Shown here piece by piece: positions 21,238-30,496 of a DNA stretch of 64,000 bases. A program made the position numbers and the translations under genes. Origin of the DNA: Leptolyngbya ohadii IS1 (GTDB lineage Bacteria > Cyanobacteriota > Cyanobacteriia > Elainellales > Elainellaceae); contig NZ_NKFP01000007.1 in the NCBI RefSeq assembly GCF_002215035.1, forward strand, positions 62,001-126,000, read 5' to 3'. The notes beneath the pieces were generated by a model. The model was not told where the DNA came from and searched no databases. It was given only the letters and a program-made list of their open reading frames with translations. The number at the start of each line of letters is the position of its first letter. Position 1 is the stretch's first letter.

Positions 21238-23447
21238 TTGGCAAGACAACGCTCTCCCACAGTTTTGAAGCAACCCTGCGCTATGTCTACAGCAAACCAA
21301 ACGTAACGACGATAGATGCGACCCTGACCGCCGCATTCACCGAAGACCCGCTGAAAATTGCAGAGGCAATGAGTGTAGTGGCTCGCGATCGTTCTCCCAA
21401 GCCGTGCTACCACATTTCACTTTCCCCATCACAAAATGACCATCTAGACACTGAAGACTGGCATCAGATTAGTGCTGATTTCCTCAGTGGACTAGGAGCC
21501 GAAACGCATCAAGCAGTCGCCGTATTGCACACAGATGCGACATACCCAGATGGAACAGTTCGACCCCACTTGCATTTCGTGATCAATCGGTTTGAATCGA
21601 TTAATTCAGATGCTCGCGCTCTGTGTCTGCATTTTCCTCATATTGAGAAGGTGATTCGCAAGCTAGAGCGGGATTATGCGCTCGAATCAATTCCCTGTAG
21701 CTGGGAAGCCGATCGCCGGGGGGATGCTGCCTCACAGTACCACCGCACACAGAGAGACGGTGTTCCTTCCGTTCGCACCCAGGTTCAAGAGTCGATCGAC
21801 CAAACAATTGCTCAGGCAACGACCGTCGATGAGTTTCTTCGTGGACTGCAAGGACAGGGAATTCAATCAAACCTTGCCGCAGAAGGCATTTCGTTTGAGC
21901 AAGAAGGCATTTCGTTTGCAGGCTACCAGCTTGGAAAAGCATACACCCGCAGCCATGTTGAAAAGGTCTTAGGTAGGAATAGCACCATGCTTCAAAGTGA
22001 CGCAGCGCGATCGGGGATGTCGATGGCGGACCTGATGCAAAAAGCTTCAGAAGGGGTGATTCCTGCACCTGAAGCAGAAGAGTCAACTTCTCCTGCACCT
22101 AAAGTTGAGGAAATACCTTTAGTTGATCCCCATCCGGAACCTCAGCCTCAAACTGAATCGCAGCCAAATCGAAAACCTAGAGAACCTGTTGTTCCTTCTC
22201 CCCTACTGGCAGAAACCGGAACTGCCCTAGAGAACCTGGGGCAGACGATCGGGGGTGGTCACGAAATTGACGGGATGATGCTAGGTGGAGCTGCAACTCA
22301 ACTGGCGGGTGCTGCCGTCATGCTGGGAGATGCTTTTCTGAAGCGAATTGCAGAAGCAAAGGAGCGAGAGCAAAGTGAACGCGCCCAAAGATTAATTGAG
22401 CAGTTAGAGCAAGTGGGTCAGCGGACAACGGCTCTAGAAGAAACGGTTCAGGCACAAACACAATCTCGCACGACAGCCGCCCCTGCTGAACCTCTAACAG
22501 TGGCGACCCCCTCTCCAACTCCTGCATCTTCCACAGTCTCTCAACCTGCTCAGCAGAAAAGTTTTCCTCAGCAATCCTCTACAAGTCCGTTAGCAGAAAG
22601 CTTTGGACTAGCACAGCAACGACTGGAAAAACTGGAGCGACAGGCAGGACTGCCTCCAATTGAATATCCTGCCCTAAAGTTTGACCATAACGCTTCGATC
22701 GATGAGCAGCTTGATCAAATGGAAGCGGCTCTGAAGCAAATTAATGAGCGGCTGGAAAAGCTGGAGATTGTGCTACAGCCAGAGGCAACGGTTGTCACAA
22801 ACAAACCTACGGCTGAACAGGTCGCTGAAAGCTTGGCAAACTACGTTCAGGCAAGAGCGCAGTATTACAGGCTTGCGCCAACGGAACCTGTGAAAACGCG
22901 AACAATGGGAACGATCGAGTTGTCTCATTCCGAAAGCGGTAATGACGTGATTGCCGTAGTAGAACGACCCTTTGGCGCAAAGTTTGAGGCAACAAAGCAA
23001 GACGGCAAATGGGAAGTTGCCAGCAATGATTTATCTGATAGAGAAATAGAAACAATTATCAAACTGCCGCAAACCGCGCATGAGTATGAATCAGTCACGC
23101 AAAACAAGGCACTGGTTCGCTATTTCCAGAAACGTGCCCCTCAAGAATTTGAAGGGGAGCAAGGCAGGATTGTTTGGAACGACAAACATGACAGATTTAA
23201 TTATCGCTTCGACATCGCTACAGATCGAAGCGGTAACAAAACGGTAATCGGTATCGATCAACGTACCGAGAAGGTGGTGATGCAGGCGCAAATTAAAAGC
23301 GATGGCAGCATTCAAGTCGATCGGGCGCACGTTCCAAAAGAACACACCGAATCGTTGCTGCATCAGCAAGAGGCGACCAAATCTGCCGAATCTAAAGTGG
23401 CTCAGCTTCACAAAAAGCAGCGGTCACGTCCTGAACTCTCCCTATGA
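21234..23447 (+). CDS. Conjugative relaxase (MOBP/MOBQ-type)
   Basis: 737 residues from the ATG at 21234, chosen because AGGAGGAAG lies just upstream and it overlaps the previous stop. The N-terminal relaxase domain has a candidate catalytic tyrosine in LRYVYSKPN and the metal-binding motif HLHFVIN (His112, His114, Asn118) following PDGTVRP; HISLSPSQ precedes it. The middle is a Pro/Glu-rich linker and coiled coil. The C-terminal 200 residues form a separate beta-rich domain of unknown role. It should nick oriT and be carried with the DNA into the recipient. A 21-bp tandem duplication creates EGISFEQ EGISFAG after residue 215. Confidence 0.88.
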   Translation: MIGKTTLSHSFEATLRYVYSKPNVTTIDATLTAAFTEDPLKIAEAMSVVARDRSPKPCYHISLSPSQNDHLDTEDWHQISADFLSGLGAETHQAVAVLHTDATYPDGTVRPHLHFVINRFESINSDARALCLHFPHIEKVIRKLERDYALESIPCSWEADRRGDAASQYHRTQRDGVPSVRTQVQESIDQTIAQATTVDEFLRGLQGQGIQSNLAAEGISFEQEGISFAGYQLGKAYTRSHVEKVLGRNSTMLQSDAARSGMSMADLMQKASEGVIPAPEAEESTSPAPKVEEIPLVDPHPEPQPQTESQPNRKPREPVVPSPLLAETGTALENLGQTIGGGHEIDGMMLGGAATQLAGAAVMLGDAFLKRIAEAKEREQSERAQRLIEQLEQVGQRTTALEETVQAQTQSRTTAAPAEPLTVATPSPTPASSTVSQPAQQKSFPQQSSTSPLAESFGLAQQRLEKLERQAGLPPIEYPALKFDHNASIDEQLDQMEAALKQINERLEKLEIVLQPEATVVTNKPTAEQVAESLANYVQARAQYYRLAPTEPVKTRTMGTIELSHSESGNDVIAVVERPFGAKFEATKQDGKWEVASNDLSDREIETIIKLPQTAHEYESVTQNKALVRYFQKRAPQEFEGEQGRIVWNDKHDRFNYRFDIATDRSGNKTVIGIDQRTEKVVMQAQIKSDGSIQVDRAHVPKEHTESLLHQQEATKSAESKVAQLHKKQRSRPELSL

Positions 23448-23480
23448 GTTGCTTTTTCTATAACTCTCTCCAAGGAAACC

Positions 23481-24188
23481 ATGTCTAAACAACAAAGAAC
23501 ACGCAAGCCGAAGACCAGGACAACATACCAATTTGCGGTATTGGGGCAACAGGTGCAGCTCGACCAAATTCAAACTGCCATGCTGGGAGTATTTGCCTGC
23601 CTCGTCATTTATCTCGCAGTTCGCCAACCTCCGATCGCCGCGATTGTAATTTCAGGCGTTCTCACAGTTGCCGGAACACTGTTACTCCCAACTGTGGCAA
23701 AAGCAGCGCTGCGAGATAAACAACTACAGTGGGCAACCGCGACCGTTGCGATGCTGCTGGTTGTTGCAGGAACTAAGCCTGCCTCTGCTCAGTTTTTTAA
23801 CGCGCTGGAACAGGCAACTCAGGAGGTCGTTACTGCCTCTAACTCTGGGATTGATGCAGCGGTCGTTACAGGCATCTTCATTCTGGTTCGTGTTTTAGTT
23901 GTGCTGGCATTTGTTGCAGGCGCGGTCGGACTGCTGGTGCAGATGTTTCGCGGAGGAGACTGGCAACCCATGCTCACCCTTATTGGCATTGGTATGGCAT
24001 TTGTAATTGGGGTCGAGATTATCAGCAATCTGATGCTTGGCGGTGCTGGTGCTGGTGCTGGTGGCGGTGCTGGTGGCGGCGGTGCTGGTGGCGGCGGATT
24101 CTTTGGAGCGAATCCTGGTGCAGTTAAAGACTACGCTTCAACCGTGATTCCAGCAATCGCAGCAAAATTTGGAGTTACGGTCGGTTAG
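23481..24188 (+). CDS. VirB2-like pilin candidate with glycine-rich tail
   Basis: 235 residues. Two N-terminal hydrophobic segments are followed by a cleavable-looking stretch ending GTKPASAQ. After that come two transmembrane helices (AAVVTGIFILVRVLVVLAFV and LTLIGIGMAFVIGVEIISNL) joined by a short hydrophilic loop MFRGGDWQP, the hairpin topology of VirB2/TrbC pilins. The tail is a Gly/Ala repeat encoded by GGTGCTGGT-type triplets near 24040-24105. The gene is immediately upstream of the virB4 homologue, a usual place for the pilin. The identity is inferred from topology and position. Confidence 0.55.
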   Translation: MSKQQRTRKPKTRTTYQFAVLGQQVQLDQIQTAMLGVFACLVIYLAVRQPPIAAIVISGVLTVAGTLLLPTVAKAALRDKQLQWATATVAMLLVVAGTKPASAQFFNALEQATQEVVTASNSGIDAAVVTGIFILVRVLVVLAFVAGAVGLLVQMFRGGDWQPMLTLIGIGMAFVIGVEIISNLMLGGAGAGAGGGAGGGGAGGGGFFGANPGAVKDYASTVIPAIAAKFGVTVG

Positions 24189-24251
24189 CTCCTCATCATC
24201 CTTCATACCAGATGGATCACCTGCCAAAGCCTACAAAGGTTGGAGAAATTA

Positions 24252-27200
24252 ATGAGTAAGCAAATTGATGTCGATCAAGACCCTGTTCGGGTCAGCAAAT
24301 CAATGGGGAAACGCGCCAGCATTGGTCCGATTCCTGCCGACCTTTTGTTTCCCTGGATGACGATCGGGTTTGTTGCTTATTTCATTATTCAGATGATGTT
24401 AGCTGGCAGCATTATCCTATGGGCGGGTTGCTGGTTCTGGCTTGCTGTCACTTATTGGGCACTGGCAGGAAACCGCGCTTACCGATACTTCAAGCAGTGG
24501 CAAATACCGCCAGGTCAGGACTGGATTAATGGCGATTCGCTGTTTGTGAGAGTGACGGATCAAGGACTTTGGAAGCGCAAGCGCAAAGAGTCTCAGGGTG
24601 CAGTCCTGATGCAAACAGAGGAGGGGGTTAAACGTTTTATGCCGTTTCAAAAATACTGCCACTTACATTCCATTGCAGAGATTCAGATTGGCGGACACAA
24701 GTTTGCCTGTCTCCTGCTGCATAATCCCCGCAGCGATCAATGGTCAGCACAAATTCCGTTCAAGTTTACGGGACTGCATCCGCAGCTTTATCGGCAAGAG
24801 GTAGAAGAGACGATCGACCTACTGCGGCGAGGGCTTCAAGAATTGCCAGAGCGTGAAGCCTTGACGTTTTATCTGGGTTGCTCCACAGACATTCGTGAAC
24901 GGTATGAGCAGCTAAATCGGCTGGTCGAATCCACGTCACTAAATCCGATTTCTGTTCTGCTTCTGAATGAGCAAAAGCGCATTTTTGAACTGGCAAATCA
25001 AGGAGTTCGTCAGGTCTGGAGTCAAAGCATCTGGGCAGGATGGACGGCTCAGTACAGCGAGGAGCAGAAAACCGACAATATCGGCAAAGCCTTGATGAGC
25101 CTACAAAGATGGGCACAAAAAGGCATTCGATCGTTCGTTGGCACAGAACAGACTTTCTTCAACAACTTCTATCGGAACCTGGCACAGCAGGTTTATGAAC
25201 AGGGCTATTTAGAATGGCGCAATCTGCTTGAAACAAAGTGCGGGTTAGAGGTTGCTCCGATGTCGGCACAAGAGGCGTGGGAGTGGCTCTGGTATCGCTT
25301 TAACAAATCTACTGCACCCATTTTGGGCAAAGACCAGTACATCCAGATTCGAGAAACCGAACGGGGGCTGTCAGAAAACATTCCCATGAGCGGTCAAAAG
25401 GATTTGATTACGCTGCTCATCCAGGGCGAAAAGGGCAAGACGAGTGTACCGCGACATAAACAGCAGCACGGCTACATTTATGTCAATGAAAAAGTTGGCA
25501 AAGTGGTAGTGCTGGAAGATCCGCCCGATGGCTGGCGCAATGCGCGTGAGCAGTTGAACTGGATCTGGACAAGGATGAGTTCGAGCTATGTCCGTGACAC
25601 GGAAGTAGTGATTCAGGTTAGACCGAAAGAAACTTGGGTCACTCGTGATGAACTGGAGAAAATGTCGCGGCAGTCTCACACCGAACTCCGACGGGCGATC
25701 GAGGACGGCACAGGTCGTGTGGTTCATGCCAACCTTGCAGGGGAGCAAGCCGCTGACGCACTGCGAAAAGTCTTAGAAGGGGTAAAACCACTCTACTGCG
25801 CTCCGGTTTTCATTATCTGGCGCAACTCTGAAGCCGAATGCGAAGAAGCCGCTATCCAGCTTACTAAGTCGTTTGGAACCGCAACAGCAGTTACAGAAGA
25901 CGACATTTCCTGGCAACTGTGGCTGGATAGCCTGCCAATTAACGATGAACTGCTGCTGAAGAAATTCAGTACCTTCTCTGAGCGGCGGCTAACGCTTGAC
26001 AGTGAATCAGTGATTGGCTTCCTACCGATTGTAAAACCCAGACCGCTCGATTCTGAAGGGGTGGAGTTCTTGACGGAACGAGGGGGACAGCCTGTTCATC
26101 TCAATTTATTTGGCAGCAGTCCCGGTCGAATCATCATTACAGGCACATCGGGCAGCGGTAAATCGGTGCTGGGCTGGCGATTTATTGAAGAAGCTCTAGC
26201 TCGCAATATTCCGGTCGTCGGATTGGACTTGTCTACAGGTGGAGACAACACATTCCGGACTGCGGTTGAAATGCTGGGCGAGCGGGGGGTTTATGTCGAT
26301 ATCCTGAACGAACGAATGAACCTGATGGAGCCGCCCGACCTCCGAAACTTGCCGCCAAATCTGGCGATTCCTCGCTTTAAGCGGTGGAAAGACTTTATTC
26401 GTCAGGCGATCATGGCGATTTCAATGGGACAAATTCAAGACCAGGAGTTGCAGGAACGGGTTGATTCAATCGCGCTGCGACTTCTGGAAGTGTTCTTCGC
26501 GGATTCAGAAATGATCGATCGCTATAATGCAGCGTTCGAGGGCGGTTATAAGTCTCCAGAGTGGCAGTTGATGCCCACGGCTCATGAACTGCTCCGGTTC
26601 TGTTCCAGAGAGAAGCTGAAGCTTGAAAGCTATGAAGAAATTGATGCTCGTGCCATTAATCAGATTGTGTCGCAGCTTGGCGCGAAGCTGGTTGACCCGA
26701 ACATTGGGGATGTCATTGGACGACCCAGCACCGTCAACCCTAACCCCATCATCAAGTTTTATGCCCTGTCAGGGCTATCGAATGACTCCAACTCCTACAT
26801 CATGGCGATCACGGCACAGATGGCGTGTTTGAGGAACGCGCTTTCGGCTCCGCAATCGCTGTTTGTGGGCGATGAGCTATCAGTTCTCTTGAGCAAGAGT
26901 GGATTTGCCGATATGGTGGGCGAAATGCTGGCGACCGGACGGAAAGAGGGAGTCGCAAGTTTGCTGCTGGCACAGGACTTGGATGCCATTGTTACCTGTT
27001 CTGCGGCGGCAAAAATCAAAGCCAACATTACGACGACCATCACCGGGTACACCACTCATGCCGCCCTGGATGCCTACACCAATTACCTGCACTATGACCC
27101 CAGCATTATTGGCGCGAATGCGACTGAGAAGTTCAGGGGCAACCGCAGCGAAATGTACACCCGCTGGTTGATTGAGCGCAATGGACGGTTTTGGCAAACG

Positions 27201-27431
27201 CGATCGTATAGTCCCCCTCTAGCAGTCGCGGCGTTGGCAAACGAAGAAGAAGAAAAGATGGCTCGAAATCGGGTGCTGATGCAGTATCCGCGAACCGAGC
27301 GCGGATATCTGGCTGGACTGAGTGCGTTCGCTAAAGAGTATGTTGCGGCTCTGCGCGGCTCGCAATCGATGCAGGATATCGGGGTATCTGACCTTGAAAA
27401 GTTCCAATCACGACGACGAGTAAGTGCTTAA
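24252..27431 (+). CDS. virB4: VirB4/TraC-type conjugation ATPase
   Basis: 1059 residues from the ATG at 24252, with GGAG seven bases upstream. Two N-terminal transmembrane segments precede a long adaptor region. The RecA-like motor carries Walker A GTSGSGKS (about 631-638), and Walker B SLFVGDELSVLL (Asp874-Glu875), followed by AQDLDAIV, as in VirB4. It powers assembly of the transfer channel and pilus at the inner membrane. Fused transmembrane segments at the N-terminus recall VirB3-VirB4 fusions. It is the best-defined secretion gene and anchors the assignments of its neighbours. Confidence 0.88.
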   Translation: MSKQIDVDQDPVRVSKSMGKRASIGPIPADLLFPWMTIGFVAYFIIQMMLAGSIILWAGCWFWLAVTYWALAGNRAYRYFKQWQIPPGQDWINGDSLFVRVTDQGLWKRKRKESQGAVLMQTEEGVKRFMPFQKYCHLHSIAEIQIGGHKFACLLLHNPRSDQWSAQIPFKFTGLHPQLYRQEVEETIDLLRRGLQELPEREALTFYLGCSTDIRERYEQLNRLVESTSLNPISVLLLNEQKRIFELANQGVRQVWSQSIWAGWTAQYSEEQKTDNIGKALMSLQRWAQKGIRSFVGTEQTFFNNFYRNLAQQVYEQGYLEWRNLLETKCGLEVAPMSAQEAWEWLWYRFNKSTAPILGKDQYIQIRETERGLSENIPMSGQKDLITLLIQGEKGKTSVPRHKQQHGYIYVNEKVGKVVVLEDPPDGWRNAREQLNWIWTRMSSSYVRDTEVVIQVRPKETWVTRDELEKMSRQSHTELRRAIEDGTGRVVHANLAGEQAADALRKVLEGVKPLYCAPVFIIWRNSEAECEEAAIQLTKSFGTATAVTEDDISWQLWLDSLPINDELLLKKFSTFSERRLTLDSESVIGFLPIVKPRPLDSEGVEFLTERGGQPVHLNLFGSSPGRIIITGTSGSGKSVLGWRFIEEALARNIPVVGLDLSTGGDNTFRTAVEMLGERGVYVDILNERMNLMEPPDLRNLPPNLAIPRFKRWKDFIRQAIMAISMGQIQDQELQERVDSIALRLLEVFFADSEMIDRYNAAFEGGYKSPEWQLMPTAHELLRFCSREKLKLESYEEIDARAINQIVSQLGAKLVDPNIGDVIGRPSTVNPNPIIKFYALSGLSNDSNSYIMAITAQMACLRNALSAPQSLFVGDELSVLLSKSGFADMVGEMLATGRKEGVASLLLAQDLDAIVTCSAAAKIKANITTTITGYTTHAALDAYTNYLHYDPSIIGANATEKFRGNRSEMYTRWLIERNGRFWQTRSYSPPLAVAALANEEEEKMARNRVLMQYPRTERGYLAGLSAFAKEYVAALRGSQSMQDIGVSDLEKFQSRRRVSA

Positions 27432-27436
27432 ACACC

Positions 27437-28594
27437 ATGAAAACCTTTCCACAAGCAATTTTTCTAACCACGGCACTGATGACGATCGGAGCGGGTGCAG
27501 CCCATGCCCAAGTGACACCTCCCTACAACCCCAGTGCATCGGCTAACGGTTCTCCGGCAAACGGGGACTTGCTCAACAACCGTGATTTGCTCAGCGGTGG
27601 AGTAACACCCCCCTTCAATCCATCTGGGGGCACACAGGCAGGGTTGCAGCAGCAGGCGCAAGCCGGAGCCAATCTAGGCGGGATTGGGTCTGACATTCAG
27701 CAAGCGACGGGGGCAGTGCAGGAAGCAGGAGGAATATTTAACGACATTGCAAACCTTGGCGATCGCATTGGTAATATTGGCGGTCAAATTAACAACAGCC
27801 TGGGTCGTTTATTTTCTCAGTTCAACCTGAATGCGCTGCTAGGAATGTTGGGAATCAACCTGAATCCTACGTTTGAGTCGGTTGCTGGGGGACTGGAGGG
27901 CAATGGCGGACTGGACATCGGTGCGAAACCTGATAAACCGGGTGAGGGGCTGGACATCGGCGCAAAGCCTGATAAGCCTGGGGGTGCAGAGGCAGGTGGG
28001 GAAGGTGGGTCGCTCACTAGCCGAGGGGCACTGATGCTGCCGGACATTGACCAGGCGCGAGCGGCGATCGCGAACGGCAGAACATCGGCAACCGAGGAAA
28101 TGTTGGGCGCAAAAACAGGGGGGCAGGGCAGTGTAGTCATTAAGCAGGATCTAGAGTCGCTGCTCATGACCAGCACCACCAGAGAGGTAGGAGAAGCAAC
28201 CACCCTTTCAGCACAAGGACAACAGCAGCTTCACGCCAACGCAGAAGCCGCAAACCAAGCCCTAACCACATCGGGGCAACTGGCACAAGATTCTGCTAAT
28301 CAGGATGTGTCGCAGAACATTTTGCGAAACCTTTCCGGGCAGATGCAGGCACAGCAGCAAACCGGGACACTGCTTGCGATCGATGCTCAAATGCGAGCCA
28401 GAGACGATTCGCTGAGAAATATTTTGATGGCAAATACGCTGGACGAAATTCAGGGCGAAAACGTTGCAGAACGGCGAATGGATGCTTCAGCTTATTCTGC
28501 CGCGATTACGCAAGGAAGCCAGTTTATGCTGCCAGGGTTTAATGCCGAAGGAACCGGCCGTAATCGAACAGCAAGACGGGGACTCAGACCATGA
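27437..28594 (+). CDS. Secreted VirB5-like secretion component
   Basis: 385 residues with a signal peptide ending in AHAQ. The N-terminal part repeats VTPPYNPSA/VTPPFNPSG, and the middle repeats GLDIGAKPDKPG twice in tandem. The C-terminal half is helical (EAANQALTTSGQLAQDSANQ, then QQQTGTLLAIDAQMRARDDS), as in VirB5/TrbJ minor pilins. It starts five bases after virB4 and overlaps the virB6-like gene by four bases. The role at the pilus tip is inferred from position and helical composition. Confidence 0.55.
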   Translation: MKTFPQAIFLTTALMTIGAGAAHAQVTPPYNPSASANGSPANGDLLNNRDLLSGGVTPPFNPSGGTQAGLQQQAQAGANLGGIGSDIQQATGAVQEAGGIFNDIANLGDRIGNIGGQINNSLGRLFSQFNLNALLGMLGINLNPTFESVAGGLEGNGGLDIGAKPDKPGEGLDIGAKPDKPGGAEAGGEGGSLTSRGALMLPDIDQARAAIANGRTSATEEMLGAKTGGQGSVVIKQDLESLLMTSTTREVGEATTLSAQGQQQLHANAEAANQALTTSGQLAQDSANQDVSQNILRNLSGQMQAQQQTGTLLAIDAQMRARDDSLRNILMANTLDEIQGENVAERRMDASAYSAAITQGSQFMLPGFNAEGTGRNRTARRGLRP

Positions 28595-29706
28595 TTCAGT
28601 TTTTTCTAGCGCAGGAAGGCTCTACGGCTGCGGCTCAGGTGATTGAGCAGTCCTTAAATCTCTCCAGAGGGATCTCCGCTTCCTGGGATGAGACGTGGCA
28701 AACCCTTCTACAAGAACCCAACGACTTTTCACTCTGGACTGCGATTGTCCGATTTTCTCTGACGATTGCTATATTGGCACTGATTTATTACGCCGTCTCT
28801 CAGGGCAATGACATTTTGAAAACGCAGTCGTTCAGCAAAATCATTGAAATGTTTGTCACGCCCCTGGTGGTCATTTTTCTGCTGGGCGGTAACGGATTTA
28901 TGCTGGCAAGCATTATTCTGGCGATTCGGGGAGTTGGACGATCGCTCATCACCAGCATTCTTCAGCTTCAGCTTGGCGGCATTTCGATGGAGCAAGCGAT
29001 TAATCAGGTGATCAATAATCAATTTGCCGTCCAGCGCATTCGCCAGGTGTTTCAGGAATGTGCCACGTTAACCGGAGAACCCCTAACCCAGTGTCTTCAA
29101 TCTAAGCAAGCCGAGGCGCAGGGAATTGTGGATGCGTTGAGCCAGCAAAGCAATGTCCCGCTCCAGGCAGCGCAAGCATTAATCAATTTATTTGGTGCTG
29201 TGATGGCGGTCGGGGGTGGAGTTCCCACAATGGTTCAGGGAGCTTTCTCTCAGATTATTCAATCGCGAGCGGTTCCCATCATCCAGGTGATTTTGCTGGC
29301 AATCCAATGGGCGTTTGTGAACATGGCAGAAGCCGCGTTGCTATTGTCTGCCCTATTCGCCCCGATCGCCGTTGCGATGATGCTGATTCCACTTGCCGGA
29401 AATGCGCTCACAATTTGGTTCTGTGGCTTTGCCTCAATTTTAGGAATTCAGTTGGGCTATGTTCTGCTGGTCGGTTTTATGGCATCGGTACTGGTGGCAA
29501 CCGATGCTCAAAACGCCATTGCATCGGCAGGCGATTACGGATTCCTGCTATTTATCGCTATTTTTGCACCGTGGATTGCTTATGCGCTCGGCAAGGGCGG
29601 GGGTGAGCAACTTTACCACGGCATTTCTCAGAGAGCCGCTCGACTGGCTCAAGCAGGGGTGCAAATTATCGCGTCTGGAGTCAAGTTGGCAGCAGGAGTT
29701 TTTTAA
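28591..29706 (+). CDS. VirB6/TrbL-like polytopic membrane protein
   Basis: 371 residues with about six transmembrane segments, including LWTAIVRFSLTIAILALIYY, VTPLVVIFLLGGNGFMLASI and FAPIAVAMMLIPLAGNALTI. A soluble loop between them carries two cysteines (CATLTGEPLTQC). Multi-span topology and its place after the VirB5-like gene match VirB6/TrbL, the inner-membrane part of the transfer channel. Start ATG overlaps the previous stop (ATGA). Confidence 0.65.
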   Translation: MIQFFLAQEGSTAAAQVIEQSLNLSRGISASWDETWQTLLQEPNDFSLWTAIVRFSLTIAILALIYYAVSQGNDILKTQSFSKIIEMFVTPLVVIFLLGGNGFMLASIILAIRGVGRSLITSILQLQLGGISMEQAINQVINNQFAVQRIRQVFQECATLTGEPLTQCLQSKQAEAQGIVDALSQQSNVPLQAAQALINLFGAVMAVGGGVPTMVQGAFSQIIQSRAVPIIQVILLAIQWAFVNMAEAALLLSALFAPIAVAMMLIPLAGNALTIWFCGFASILGIQLGYVLLVGFMASVLVATDAQNAIASAGDYGFLLFIAIFAPWIAYALGKGGGEQLYHGISQRAARLAQAGVQIIASGVKLAAGVF

Positions 29707-29709
29707 GGC

Positions 29710-30480
29710 ATGATTCAAAAACTTTTAAGGCGAAAACCACCTAAAGATACGCTGTACAACGGCAATGGAAGCCGTCCGCGCAGTGGATTAGTTCAGGGCG
29801 AATCCAAGCTCATGTCAACCTTTTTCGGTTTGGCGATCGCGCTGGGGTTAGGAACGCTCGTAACGCTCATTCTGGTAGCCAATAACCGTGCCCTTGCCAC
29901 ACGAGGCAAAGTATTCGTGCAGATGGCAGATGGAACCACGCAGTTGGCACAGGAATTTGATGTCAACTACAGACGACCAGAAATTATCAAAGAAACAGCA
30001 GTGCGTTGGATGCAGCTTGCCTTCGAGTGGGATAACCGCATTCCTGGTGATGATAAAGCGGTTGATGAAGGTATTAACTTCGACAGGTCAAACAAACGGA
30101 TACCGACCAAAGTGTACCTCGCCTCCTACCTGATGGAGCCTGGATTCCGACAGGAATTTTTGCGGTTGATGGCATCTGAAGTGATTCCCATTGATGTGAT
30201 GACTGGACGGCGCAAATCCGTTCTGCGGTTTTACAGTGTGTCTGATCCTAGACAAGTCGCAAAAAACCGCTGGGAGGTAGACATTGTAGCAACCAGAATC
30301 GAGCGGTCAGCCACGCAGGAGTTAGGTGAAACCAGAGTCAATCGCACGATTACGCTGCAATCCATTCCCCCGGTTGCCCCCGTTTTCAAAGACGGTGACC
30401 CGGAAGTATGGCGTAAAACCCTTTATGAGTTGAGCAAAAACGGGCTGATGATTGTCGAAATCAAGCCCTTAAATCTGTAG
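29710..30480 (+). CDS. VirB8-like inner-membrane channel protein
   Basis: 256 residues: a basic cytoplasmic N-terminus, one transmembrane segment (FFGLAIALGLGTLVTLILVA), then a periplasmic domain of about 180 residues. The domain includes RPEIIKETAVRWMQLAFEW, RKSVLRFYSVSDP and WEVDIVATRIE, the strand pattern of the NTF2-like VirB8 fold. It starts four bases after the VirB6-like gene. Role as an assembly platform is inferred from topology and order. Confidence 0.55.
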   Translation: MIQKLLRRKPPKDTLYNGNGSRPRSGLVQGESKLMSTFFGLAIALGLGTLVTLILVANNRALATRGKVFVQMADGTTQLAQEFDVNYRRPEIIKETAVRWMQLAFEWDNRIPGDDKAVDEGINFDRSNKRIPTKVYLASYLMEPGFRQEFLRLMASEVIPIDVMTGRRKSVLRFYSVSDPRQVAKNRWEVDIVATRIERSATQELGETRVNRTITLQSIPPVAPVFKDGDPEVWRKTLYELSKNGLMIVEIKPLNL

Positions 30481-30496
30481 GAGAAGGGGGAGATAG

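Noticed and set aside
21601-22098. 165-codon minus-strand frame inside the relaxase
   Set aside because: Antisense shadow of the relaxase, with low-complexity content and no support from neighbours.
24040-24105. Minisatellite of independent interest
   Set aside because: The triplet repeats simply encode a Gly/Ala-rich tail in frame in the pilin-like gene.
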